This document shows positions 1-6,420 of a stretch of 14,500 bases of DNA, piece by piece. Origin of the DNA: Symbiodinium natans (lineage: Eukaryota; Sar; Dinophyceae; Suessiales; Symbiodiniaceae). Each line of letters starts with the position of its first letter. Position 1 is the first letter of the stretch. The notes beneath the pieces are model-generated. The model was not told the DNA's origin and did not search any database. It was given only the letters and a program-made list of their open reading frames with translations. The position numbers were made by a program, and so were the translations under genes. The stretch spans positions 66,501 through 81,000 of the forward strand of contig CAJNDS010002500.1 in the NCBI GenBank assembly GCA_905221605.1. The letters run 5' to 3'.

Positions 1-342
1 AGAAAATGCGGCAAGCAAAACAATGAGACCCGTACGATCACCGTTTTTACTTTAGACCCCTGGGACCTCTGTCTTCATCTCAAGGGCAAGTGCACTCAGG
101 TGCTCTATAGCTCTGTAGGCCTTATCGCACACTGAATGGAAAAGCGCAATTCGTGCGACTACCATCTCCACCATGTAGTCCAACTACTACTAGGCTCAGG
201 CTCCCTCACCCAAACCCTCCTCCAACCCTAGGAGCAAAAAACGCCTTGGAAGCAAGACTGGGATGGCTTTTGGCTCAGACTCAGCGGATATGTTCAGGGG
301 CGATTCTCTGTTTTTTTGGTTGCCATGTGCGCTCCAAGCGAC
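1..342 (-). other. Probable sulfatase intron, no gene seen
   Basis: This stretch lies downstream (minus strand) of the sulfatase exon and should be its first intron. A GT donor is possible at 342-341. I could not find the next sulfatase exon here. Degenerate telomere-like CCCAAACCCT and CCAACCCTAG motifs occur around 195-235 on the plus strand. Open frames in this stretch are short and unlike any family I know. Confidence 0.4.
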
Positions 343-862
343 CCAAGTGCCACTTGCCCCACATGGCCGTGGAGTAGCCCGCAGCAGACAAGACCTCGGG
401 CAGCGTGACTTCTGCGGGGCTGAGCCCATCCGGCTGCCCTGGCCACAGCACCGTGGTCAACCCGGTGCGCACCGGGTGACGGCCCGTCATGATGGCAACC
501 CGACTGGGGGTGCAGGAGGGCTCCGCGTAGGAGGACCAAAACCGCATGCCTTGATAGGCCATGTCATCTAATCCAGGTCCAGGAGTACCACGATGTTTTC
601 CTCCACCCTGCCAACCCAGCTCTCCAAAGCCAATGTCATCTGCAAGGATGTAAATGATGTTGGGCTTCTTCTTGAACTTTGCCTCAAGGGCTTTCAGCTT
701 TCCATTGATCTGGGAGTCCTCTTTTGCCCATGAGACGTTGTTCTTCACTTGTGCTGCTTCGAAGTGCGCATCAAACTGGACCGCTCCAGTCTGCAGAAAC
801 ACACTCAGGAGGACGGCGGCGAGCGGCATGGCCGACCGGCAACACCGCCAATGGAGTCTCAT
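343..862 (-). CDS. Sulfatase (arylsulfatase-type), N-terminal exon
   Basis: First exon of a type I sulfatase, which hydrolyses sulfate esters using a formylglycine made from an active-site Cys. Numbering is from the ATG at 862. Residues 12-27 (MPLAAVLLSVFLQTGA) form a hydrophobic signal peptide or signal anchor, so the product should enter the secretory pathway. The metal-binding pair Asp75-Asp76 lies in ILADDIGFGELG. Signature 1 is CTPSR with Cys117 and Arg121, followed by VAIMTGR. Signature 2 is GKWHLG at 169-174, carrying the Lys and His that contact sulfate in known sulfatases. The sulfatase pattern then stops abruptly. A GT donor inside the codon after Leu173 (342-341) fits, and the later His, Asp-Asn and Lys ligands would be on exons outside the window. 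Whole enzymes are usually 450-600 residues, so about a third is present. A second ATG at 829, just before the hydrophobic segment, is an alternative start. The frame is open back to 940. Family call firm; substrate unknown. Confidence 0.85.
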
Positions 863-883
863 TGGAGAGATGTGCAAAAGAGC

Positions 884-885
884 CT
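884..885 (-). promoter_or_regulatory. Candidate spliced-leader acceptor of the sulfatase
   Basis: An AG in GCGCAG lies 21 bases upstream of the sulfatase ATG at 862. Dinoflagellate mRNAs receive a trans-spliced 5' leader at an AG, often close to the start codon, so this is a natural site. The tract before it is not strongly pyrimidine-rich. Inference only. Confidence 0.25.
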
Positions 886-893
886 GCGCCCAT

Positions 894-1190
894 TCATCCC
901 AAAGCCGTGAGATCGACGGACCTTGAGTCTTTGTCCAGACTCAACTTGCCACCTCTAAGACCCCCCAAATTGCCTGACAAAAACACATCCCTGGACACTC
1001 CCTCGCTCAGACCCTCGACGGCCCCCCCAGGAGCATAAAACGATGTGCTGGGCCCCAAGGGCCCAAACCCGGTTTCCAAAGATGTGAACCCATCGCCCAC
1101 CCCCATCTTGCGCATGAGCTCGAAAAGTTCGAGAGCATTTGGAGTGAGAGGTGTGGGGATTGTCGGGGGGACTTTCCGAAGAGTTCGCAT
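894..1190 (-). CDS. Hypothetical protein, possible last exon
   Basis: An open frame of 98 codons begins at ATG 1190 and ends at TGA 894-896, only 31 bases before the sulfatase ATG on the same strand but in another frame. Codon choice from about 1136 downwards looks coding, with many G or C third positions (CTC GAG CTC ATG CGC AAG). The product contains LELFELMRKMGVGDGF and is Gly/Ser/Leu-rich toward the end. I recognise no family. A later ATG at 1115, just after an AG, is an alternative start. The close same-strand spacing resembles dinoflagellate unidirectional gene arrays. It could also be a chance frame. Confidence 0.3.
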   Translation of the reverse strand: MRTLRKVPPTIPTPLTPNALELFELMRKMGVGDGFTSLETGFGPLGPSTSFYAPGGAVEGLSEGVSRDVFLSGNLGGLRGGKLSLDKDSRSVDLTALG

Positions 1191-1194
1191 TGAT

Positions 1195-1349
1195 GTACAG
1201 GATTGGGGACATAGGGGGGTTGCAGTAGGAGTCGGGTCTTATTGGGGTTTAAGGGTTACATGGCTAGGGTCGCTAGGGCTGATAGAGATTTGGGTTCAGG
1301 CTTTGTGTGCAAGATGAAGTGTACTGCCCTCAAAGGTTTGCTCGGCAGC
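1195..1349. other. Degenerate TTTAGGG-like spacer
   Basis: No gene is visible. The plus strand has scattered TTTAGGG-like pieces such as GGTTTAAGGG and GCTAGGG around 1233-1280, matching the telomere-like filler seen in other spacers and introns of this window. Confidence 0.4.
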
Positions 1350-1490
1350 ACGCAGGGAGGGAAGAAGTACAGAAGTTACAGAAGACACTGATGTGGGACT
1401 TTCAATCGGAGCCGTCCTTTCGAGTTCGAATCCACATCTCGCAGCGCACCTTTTGCCGGCTCCGACAACTATAGCGGCCGCGGAACTTGA
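1350..1490 (-). mobile_element. tRNA-derived SINE-like repeat, copy 1
   Basis: Diverged copy of the repeat at 6461-6614. Both share, in the same order, a GGGAGGGAAGAAGTACAG block, a TGATGTGGGA block, a TTCGAGTTCGAA-type block, the block CCGGCTCCGAC and a CGCGGAACTT end. Read on the minus strand, the tRNA-like features come in the right order. A D-arm-like GGAGCCGGCAAAAGG corresponds to the pol III A box, and GGATTCGAACTC to the B box. They are somewhat closer than in a full tRNA. This copy has an extra 9-10 base tandem duplication (TACAGAAG twice) near 1368-1386. Ends and target-site duplications are not clear. A tRNA-type SINE is the best explanation; a pol III-promoted non-coding RNA is an alternative. 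Confidence 0.5.
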
Positions 1491-1834
1491 AACTTGATTC
1501 AGATTGCACAGCGAAGGTCGGGCGTCACGATGTGCCAAAGCAGAAACTGGACACCTGGGTCCTGAAGTGAGACGCATTGGAACACGTTGACATCCTCAAC
1601 TCTCAGGCATCTGGCAGGGCCCGAGAAATGCAGAGAAAGTATTCCTGCAGAAGGAACAATGCACAGGAAGCCCGAGCCAAAGGAAGCCTGCGGGCAGGCA
1701 AATGGAGACTAGACTCGTTGAGGCCAAGGTGTTGGGGGGCTTTCTGCACCCACAAGCCACATGCGCATCCGTATCGCAGCCGCAAATGCACATGCAGAGC
1801 CCAAAGGCATCCTTCTTATCCTTGGACCACGCAC
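1491..1834. other. No gene recognised
   Basis: This is the minus-strand downstream side of the decaying gene at 1835-3703. A Cys-rich reading (CMCICGC) continues in frame below 1835 to about 1740, but a good GTGCGT donor at 1834 suggests that it is intronic. Nothing else is supported. Confidence 0.3.
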
Positions 1835-2209
1835 CTTCATCGACGCGGCAAAAGTAGTCAATAATGTGGGCCTTGGTCTGTGGAAACATGTCGTTCATGG
1901 AGAATTTCTACTCCTCCATGCCCTGCAAGTCCAGTAGAAGGCTCGCTGGCTCGTGATGATGGAGGAAGTGGCCGAAGAGCGCCTGGGTGTCTGCCTGGTA
2001 CTTCTTGGTGTTCAGGATGCGCGGGTGCCATGCGTCGTCCACCTTCTTCGACGGCACCGGGCTAGATTCGGTGCTAGCCAGGGTCAGGTACTTGCGATAC
2101 TCCTCTGCGAGATCTGCTTGCCTTGGCGGCCGAGTAGCCGTCCTTTCCGAGAAGGGCCACCACGGCATCCAAGTCCAACGCTTTCAGCTTCTCATCAGAT
2201 GCATTGAAC

Positions 2210-2369
2210 CTGCGCATCTGCTGCGACGACGGTCGGATTCTGGATTGATGGCACTCCGTCTCAATCGAGCCTGGAGCTTGAAACAAGTCTTGCAAATCAA
2301 AACCTCAACAGGTTGCATCAACAAAAACAAACAAAAACAACAATCAGAAAGTTGGACCAGGGCACTTAC
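2210..2369 (-). other. Intron of the GRDP-like gene
   Basis: A 160-base interval with GTAAGTG donor at 2369 and GCGCAG acceptor at 2211-2210. Joining TG to G restores a Trp codon and keeps the frame from PGEEPW into FNASDEKLKALD. Other AG sites tried in this interval give stops. It includes a T-rich stretch with TTTGTTTG repeats (minus strand) near 2318-2345. Confidence 0.55.
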
Positions 2370-2650
2370 CACCAGGGCTCTTCGCCTGGATGCTGCAGTA
2401 AAGTCTGGTTTCCGTCGACGTCCGTCAGGCCAGCGTCGGTCACGTCGACGCCTTGCAGGGAACCCATCCAAACCTTGATGTCTTGGATCTTGCCTTCGCC
2501 GTTCACCTCAAAAACGTAGCATCCCATCCTGTGGTCAGTCTTGATCTCGATCATGAAGGCGCCTCCGTCCACGGAGAGGTCCCCTTGGACAAGGCTACCT
2601 GACACACTTCGGCGGCGTGCATTGCCTCGACCAGCTGGGTTTCAGGACTC

Positions 2651-3268
2651 CTGAAAGGCCCGAAAGCCCTAAAAAAAGAAAGCCACAACACATGCAGTCT
2701 TCATGGATCCGAGCTGGATGCACGGTAGGTCAGGGAGAGATGGCAAAGCGATCTGGCGCTGGAGCCGGGATGTGCTGACGCGGGAGACCCAGACATGCTG
2801 CCAAGACGCTGAGTTACTTCCAAGGGCTGCATCGCCCCTCGAGACACACACACACACACACACACGCACACGTGCCCCAAAAAAACTTCGCAACACTTCG
2901 TTGAAGGATGCTGTCCCCTTCTGAGGTGCTCAAGTGCAACCAATCGGGGGAAGGGGTGGGCCTGAACCTGAAAACTGCCGAACAGATCCTTCCGAAAGCT
3001 TGGTGAAGTGGCAATCCCCTTTTCCTAAGCACGTCCCAAACCCTCGTCTTGTGAATTGAACACTAAAACCATTAGACCCCTCAGCCTTAACCCATAGATC
3101 CCACGCCTACACCCAAGTACTCCGGAGAACACTGAGGAATACTACACCACACTTCAGTGTAACATATAGCATACCACTGGCATGCAATCCAGCCTTCAAA
3201 AGGGCTCCGAAGTGCACCGTTGGGGGCCCCCTCTGAAGCTGACTCCTTGTGACTCAGAAACCCTACAC
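2651..3268 (-). other. Long putative intron with AC microsatellite
   Basis: The acceptor side is a strong pyrimidine tract ending CCTTTCAG at 2651, and the donor GTGTAGGGTTTC at 3268 starts with a telomere-like motif. Joining GG to G gives Gly between the CDSEF exon and SPETQ. Open frames on both strands near 2703-2924 look moderately coding (for example SASWQHVWVSRV on minus), but I could not place them in a gene model. Degenerate CCCTAAA-like pieces lie at 3060-3115. Confidence 0.35.
2844..2871. repeat. (AC)n microsatellite
   Basis: About eleven AC units followed by the interrupted tail GCACACG. It lies inside the putative 618-base intron. Dinucleotide repeats are common in dinoflagellate genomes. 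Confidence 0.9.
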
Positions 3269-3337
3269 CCAAACTCTGAGTCGCAAGCCCACAGCCGCTT
3301 GAGCTCGTCCTCCTGAAGCTTGCCAAAGCCGTAAGCC

Positions 3338-3450
3338 CTCAAAAAACCTTAGCCCTCCACCGTAATCAACAAACCCTACATCCTCAATCCTAAACCCTCC
3401 ACCCTCATCCCACAACGCTGGACCCTCAAACCCGCCCTCCCTCCCTCCCT
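3338..3450. repeat. Degenerate telomere-like (CCCTAAA) tract in an intron
   Basis: A run of diverged CCCTAAA-type units (AAACCCTACATCC, CCTAAACCCTCC, ACCCTCAAACCC) ends in CCCTCCCTCCCTC. It occupies the downstream part of the predicted minus-strand intron 3604-3338, so on the sense strand it reads as TTTAGGG. Units are too degenerate to be a recently functional telomere. Confidence 0.6.
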
Positions 3451-3829
3451 CAAAATAAAGTGCTCCGAAGTCAACCCACCCCCCCTCATGCCATATGTTG
3501 GACGTTCGTTATTCGAGGGAGCAGATTAATCAATGAGGAAGTCCAGCCGGCCTCGAGCGGCGCTGCGCTCAGAACGTCCCCAAGGGGATATGAAGGACGA
3601 ACACCAAGAAAGTCGACAAGTGGCCGGAATTTCAACGTCGAAATCTTCTACTTTCTTCAGGTTGGGATGCTGCTCCAAACGACGCGGGCGACCGTATTCC
3701 AGCCTTGCTGGTCATGCCTGTGCCCTTGCTATTTTAACTAGAACATAGGATATACTAGAAGAAAAACGGACCCCTACTACCAATTGGCCAACACTTTCCC
3801 CAAAAATGTCCGTATACCACTAGGTTCAG

Positions 3830-4477
3830 CTTTTGAGGGATAGGGGCGGGAAATCTGGAGGTTCACGTTCACGTAGAGCAACGCCGACCCCCGAGAAGTT
3901 TGCCGTAAGTCTGGCTTGTGATGAGCTTGGGAAAGCTCTGGTGCAGTTCGGTTATTGCACCAAGCGTGTCTTACGGCAACTGGCTGTATCCAATGCGGTG
4001 ACCTCCGGTTAGTTTGCATTTTTCCCGGTGGGTGTGAAGTTGGAGGGATTTCGGAACTTTAGGCTTTCTTGCTTTAGGGCAATTGTTCAAGGTTCTGGCC
4101 GGTTTATAGGGTCGTATACCGAACCATCAGCGCTCAAATCACAAAGCTAGGACCTATAGGCCCTAAGCCCTAGGCTTTGCTGGGAGATATTTGAGGGCAG
4201 GGTTCAAGGTTATGGGGTTCAGGTCTTTCGGGTTTAGGTGCAGGTACACCAACTTTCAAGCAGCAGCCAATATGCCAAATCGTTTATAATGGTTAGCATT
4301 CGTTCCCCCACAAAGCCTCGACCCGAAACCCTACGAGCTCCACAAAGAACCAATCGACGAAATGACCCGCAAGCGATGCCGCTGCTTCCTTCCATGCATT
4401 CCCAAGAACGCCGCAAACACAAAGGTTCAAGAAAAGAACCGGCCTCGTCGGTCTGCGCCTGGCACTGTGTAGAACCG
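3830..4477 (+). CDS. Unknown protein, two exons
   Basis: Exon a (3830-3997) starts after an AG acceptor (GGTTCAG) and has no ATG of its own. It encodes a basic Gly/Ser/Arg stretch (GGKSGGSRSRRATPTPEKF), then a helix-like segment (DELGKALVQFGYCTKRVLRQ) ending in AVSNA. The donor is GTGACC at 3998. Without splicing the frame stops at 4010-4012. Exon b (4244-4477) follows GGTGCAG; it reads VHQLSSSSQYAKSF and then an Arg/Lys/Pro-rich region, ending HCVEP before a GTAGAC donor. Both junctions are phase 0. The intron 3998-4243 is full of TTTAGGG-like pieces, and the second donor runs straight into GACCCTACACCCTAC. I recognise no domain. Exon a looks convincingly coding; exon b less so, because the opposite strand is also open from 4422 to 4234. 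Confidence 0.4.
3998..4243 (+). other. Putative intron rich in TTTAGGG-like motifs
   Basis: Between the two unknown exons the plus strand carries AACTTTAGGC, GCTTTAGGGC, GGTTTATAGGG, CCTAAGCCCTAGG and GGGTTTAGG, plus two GTTCAAGGTT copies near 4087 and 4202. It resembles a worn telomere-like array read in the opposite direction to the CCCTAAA introns at 5278-5924. Confidence 0.45.
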
Positions 4478-5042
4478 GTAGACCCTACACCCTACATCAT
4501 GTTTTTATTGTGTCCTAAAGGGTTCTAGCAACCTGAGTACAAGGTCCCTGGAAGTGCAATCTATGGGGTAAAAACCTCGGACACGCTTTCTTTCAGTCAA
4601 GCGTGCAGGGACTCAGCTTGCGCTTCTGAGGGTCCTATGCACAGTCTTGGCTGGTAACAACGACAACACAGGCGCAAGCGAGTGAGGCGATTTTAAAGCA
4701 CCGCGCAGAGTTTTGGCTGTGAACAGCGACAAAGTCACAAGCGAGAGAGCATGAAAAATCACAAGGGGGCCACAAAAGTCACAAGCGAGTAAAGATCCCC
4801 TCGGTCCGCCTCGTGAAGTGTTTATGGGTGCTCCTGAAGTGGCCTAGGAATGGTCTCGGGGTGTCAAATCGTGCTCCCGCCCATGTCCCGTGCACTTTTT
4901 GAAGCTTGGGCCGGGCTCTTCCATGGGTTGCCTGCGCACCTTCATTCCTCGGATGCTGCATATGGTCTTTCCACGGGTCTCTGGATCTCCCACTCCATGC
5001 CATGTTTTTTGATATCCATGAAAAGTTCTCCTACGCAGGGCT
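4478..5042 (+). other. Spacer or intron with a diverged 60-bp tandem repeat
   Basis: It starts with a telomere-like CCCTACACCCTAC just inside a possible donor. A pyrimidine-rich acceptor (GCTTTCTTTCAG, ending 4599) opens short frames only. The diverged tandem repeat at 4639-4800 follows. From about 4850 both strands are open; the plus frame 4850-5050 reads FEAWAGLFHGLPAH and the minus frame runs through 4844-5281. Neither could be tied to a family. Confidence 0.3.
4639..4800. repeat. Diverged ~60-bp tandem repeat, two and a half units
   Basis: Unit 1 (4639-4700) and unit 2 (4703-4762) share CAGAGTTTTGGCTG-like, AACARCGACAA and CGCAAGCGAG/CACAAGCGAG blocks in the same order. A partial third unit (4771-4800) keeps AAAGTCACAAGCGAG. 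Divergence is high, so the duplication is old. Confidence 0.6.
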
Positions 5043-5851
5043 ATGCTTGAGGTTTCCAGAGACGCGATAGGTGCTCTATACTTGAGCAGGAAAACCTCAT
5101 TCGCACGTGATGTTCCCCCAAGCAAGCTTGCACGGATGGTAACCGCGAGGGTCGGGGGCCGCAGCCCTCTGTTTGCAAAGAACACCGCACGCATAACGAC
5201 AATGGCGGACTCCTCAAGAACCCAAGGGTTCATACCTCGGAACCCTTTAAAGAAGGTAAAGGGACCATGTAACCTCCGCAAACCTCATATAAGCCCTATA
5301 AACCCTACAAACCCTGTAAACCTTATAAACCCTATAAACCCTACCTTAGGTTATTGGCTGTGGTTTGTCGGTTTGCCCGATGAGCTTGTGGCTTGGGGAT
5401 ATCTGGGTCGGGGGTCTGGGAGGGGGGGCAGGATCCGGCGAGTCCTAGAACTTACCCTATAAACCCTAAACCCTAAACCCAAAACTCTAGGCTAGCCCCT
5501 GAAAGCCCCCCGTGTGAGCCCCCGGCCATGGAAGCCATGTCTTCGCTGAAATCCTGGGAAAAAAACTTAGCCAGTCCAGATTTAGGGTTTCGGGTTTTGT
5601 AGTGTTACATGCTAACATGTATATATATATATACTGTATATAATAAGATATATATATATATAGATATATAGATATGTGGACTGCCAAAGCCGAGGCCCAA
5701 GAAGCTGGACACCGAGTTTGAGGCTCAACTTCCAGGAATGGACCCTGACATCCCTGAGCAAGTAGTCCCTAAACCCTAAACCCTAAACCCTAAACCCTAA
5801 AACCCTAAATCCTCCAGGCGGCAGCGGCAAGAACTCGCGTTTGAGCCAAAG
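5043..5851 (+). CDS. Unknown gene with telomere-repeat introns
   Basis: Predicted exons are 5043-5277, 5350-5441, 5496-5513, 5672-5757 and 5818-5851, with a possible next one from 5925. The ATG at 5043 follows TACGCAG, a good spliced-leader acceptor. Exon 1 reads MLEVSRDAIGALYLSRK and later DSSRTQGFIPRNPLKKVKG. Exon 2 reads YWLWFVGLPDELVAWGYLGR, then GRGGRIRR. The 18-base exon 3 gives PLKAPR. Exon 4 gives GLPKPRPKKLDTEFEAQLPG, then MDPDIPE. Exon 5 gives RQRQELAFEPK. Every junction keeps phase: C+GT, then 0, 0, GA+G, then 0. Donors are GCAAAC, GTCCTAG, GTGAGC, GCAAGT and GTAAGC, and all acceptors are AG. Introns 1, 2 and 4 are 72, 54 and 60 bases of almost pure CCCTAAA-type repeat. Intron 1 is in frame and stop-free, so it might instead be translated. 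The product is basic and I recognise no domain. Exon 1 competes with an equally long open minus frame (4844-5281). Exons 4 and 5 are the best-supported part. Confidence 0.45.
5278..5349 (+). repeat. Telomere-like repeat, predicted intron 1 (GC-AG, 72 bases)
   Basis: About eight units of CCCTATAAA, CCCTACAAA and CCCTGTAAA type, a 9-base variant of CCCTAAA. It is bounded by GCAAAC at 5278 and CCTTAG at 5349. Length is a multiple of three with no stop, so the surrounding frame runs through it. Confidence 0.7.
5442..5495 (+). repeat. Telomere-like repeat, predicted intron 2 (54 bases)
   Basis: GTCCTAGAACTTA, then CCCTATAAA, CCCTAAA, CCCTAAA and CCCAAAA, then CTCTAGGCTAG. An inverted telomere-like piece (TTTAGGGTTTCGGG) lies about 90 bases further on at 5581-5594, in the opposite orientation. 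Confidence 0.65.
5514..5671 (+). other. Predicted intron 3 with TA microsatellite
   Basis: 158 bases from a consensus-like GTGAGC donor to ATATAG. It contains TTTAGGGTTTCGGG at 5581-5594 and (TA)n tracts at about 5618-5635 and 5648-5670. The acceptor AG is formed by the edge of the TA tract. Confidence 0.45.
5758..5817 (+). repeat. Telomere repeat, predicted intron 4 (GC-AG, 60 bases)
   Basis: GCAAGTAGT, then five consecutive CCCTAAA units, one of them with an extra A, then TCCTCCAG. The flanking exons encode acidic GMDPDIPE and RQRQELAFEPK, and join as GA+G. A GC-AG intron with GCAAGT donor is typical of dinoflagellates. This is the cleanest telomere-type array in the window. Confidence 0.75.
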
Positions 5852-5924
5852 GTAAGCGCACAACCACCTGTGCATTTGTCGGGACTCGTGCTCTTCCCTA
5901 AACCCTAAACCCTATAAACCCTAG
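5852..5924 (+). repeat. Predicted intron 5 ending in telomere-like repeat
   Basis: Starts with a strong GTAAGCG donor after FEPK; its second half is CCCTAAACCCTAAA, then CCCTATAAACCCTAG, whose TAG would be the acceptor. The next frame (KGLLGRGFNTTMT) is phase-compatible but weak. The intron end lies inside a 62-bp duplication. Confidence 0.45.
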
Positions 5925-6031
5925 AAGGGACTTTTGGGCAGAGGGTTCAATACCACAATGACTGGAACAAACCCTATAAACCCTAAAAGGGACTTTTGGG
6001 CAGAGGGTTCAATACCATAATGACATTGTGA
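5908..6031 (+). repeat. 62-bp tandem duplication, two copies
   Basis: The units at 5908-5969 and 5970-6031 begin AACCCTATAAACCCTA and share AAGGGACTTTTGGGCAGAGG followed by GTTCAATACCA. Across the first 53 bases I see only two differences (G/A and C/T); the last few bases have diverged. The duplication is therefore recent. Confidence 0.85.
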
Positions 6032-6211
6032 CATACTAGCACAATAACACAATCTTCGCCTCGGCTTCCTGCCGAGAAGCGTCTGGAACAAGCAGACCCG
6101 GATCTCCTTCCCCCTAACCCAACCCATGCAAAATTATGTGACGCGACCCCCCCCTGTGGGACCCCTCCCCCATCGCTTGGAGGAGCTGCAAACCGATGCC
6201 GTGGAGGGGTA
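6032..6211 (+). other. Unassigned, possibly coding stretch
   Basis: Two plus frames are open here. One reads RLPAEKRLEQADPDLLPPNP; the other ends PHRLEELQTDAVEG at a TAA at 6210-6212. Either could continue the upstream gene after an AG at 6080 or 6095, but I could not choose between them. Confidence 0.2.
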
Positions 6212-6299
6212 ACCCCGCCCCCCCCCAACCCCCCCAAACCCCACCCCCCCCCCACCCCCCCCCCCCCCCCCCCCCACCCCCCCAACCCCCCCCCCAACC
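6212..6299. repeat. Near-pure poly-C tract (G-quadruplex/i-motif type)
   Basis: About 88 bases, almost all C on the plus strand with single A or AA interruptions and one G. It includes an uninterrupted run of about 23 C at 6254-6276. The minus strand is G-rich and can in principle form stacked G-quadruplexes. Long poly-Gly or poly-Pro readings across it are compositional. Confidence 0.9.
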
Positions 6300-6420
6300 T
6301 CCTGGGGCCGGCCCGGCTGCCGAGGCGGCGCGCGCAAGCGTTTACAGTTAAAATCATAGAATAATGTAATGCAAATATCGAAGCATCTGATGGTACATAT
6401 TCGTAGAATCATATGGTAAT

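Larger units (their letters stand above)
1835..3703 (-). pseudogene. Decaying multi-exon gene: NTF2/SnoaL-like plus GRDP-like module
   Basis: Four minus-strand pieces join with matching phase: 3703-3605, 3337-3269, 2650-2370 and 2209-1835. The introns are 3604-3338, 3268-2651 and 2369-2210, and the last has a perfect GTAAGT donor. Exon 1 reads LEYGRPRRLEQHPNLKK. Exon 2 reads AYGFGKLQEDELKRLW. Exon 3 (LVEAMHAAEV, then IEIKTDHRMGCYVFEVNG and GKIQDIKVWMG) resembles the end of an NTF2/SnoaL-like fold. Exon 4 (LKALDLDAVVALLGKDGYS, AEEYRKYL, then VDDAWHPRILNTKKY and ALFGHFLHHHEP) matches my recollection of the glycine-rich-domain-protein-like family, usually VDxxWHxHILxTxxY...FGxFLHH. Lesions: one base seems missing at the C run 2581-2584; four extra bases at 2115-2118 shift the frame between YSAAKA and DLAEEYRKYL; a TAG stands at 1910-1908 with apparently coding frame after it; and the second family His is Arg (WHPR). 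Most likely a pseudogene, though assembly errors could explain the indels. GRDP call moderate, SnoaL call weak. Confidence 0.55.

Noticed and set aside
2115-2118. A tiny intron explaining the 4-base frame jump in the GRDP-like exon.
   Set aside because: Four bases cannot be an intron, and no donor/acceptor pair nearby restores the frame.
2703-2924. Plus-strand frame RDGKAIWRWSRDVLTRE as a gene.
   Set aside because: Codon bias is decent, but the minus strand is equally good, and the frame ends in the AC microsatellite with no splice support.
4844-5281. 145-codon minus-strand open frame.
   Set aside because: Not recognised as any family. The plus frame over the same DNA starts after a good acceptor and joins downstream exons in phase. 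Kept only as a competing possibility.
5278-5924. A real chromosome end (telomere).
   Set aside because: The arrays are short, degenerate, interrupted by exon-like sequence and flanked by more genes on both sides.
5983-6412. Minus-strand poly-Gly proteins.
   Set aside because: They are translations of the poly-C/G tract; the Gly run has no structure beyond composition.
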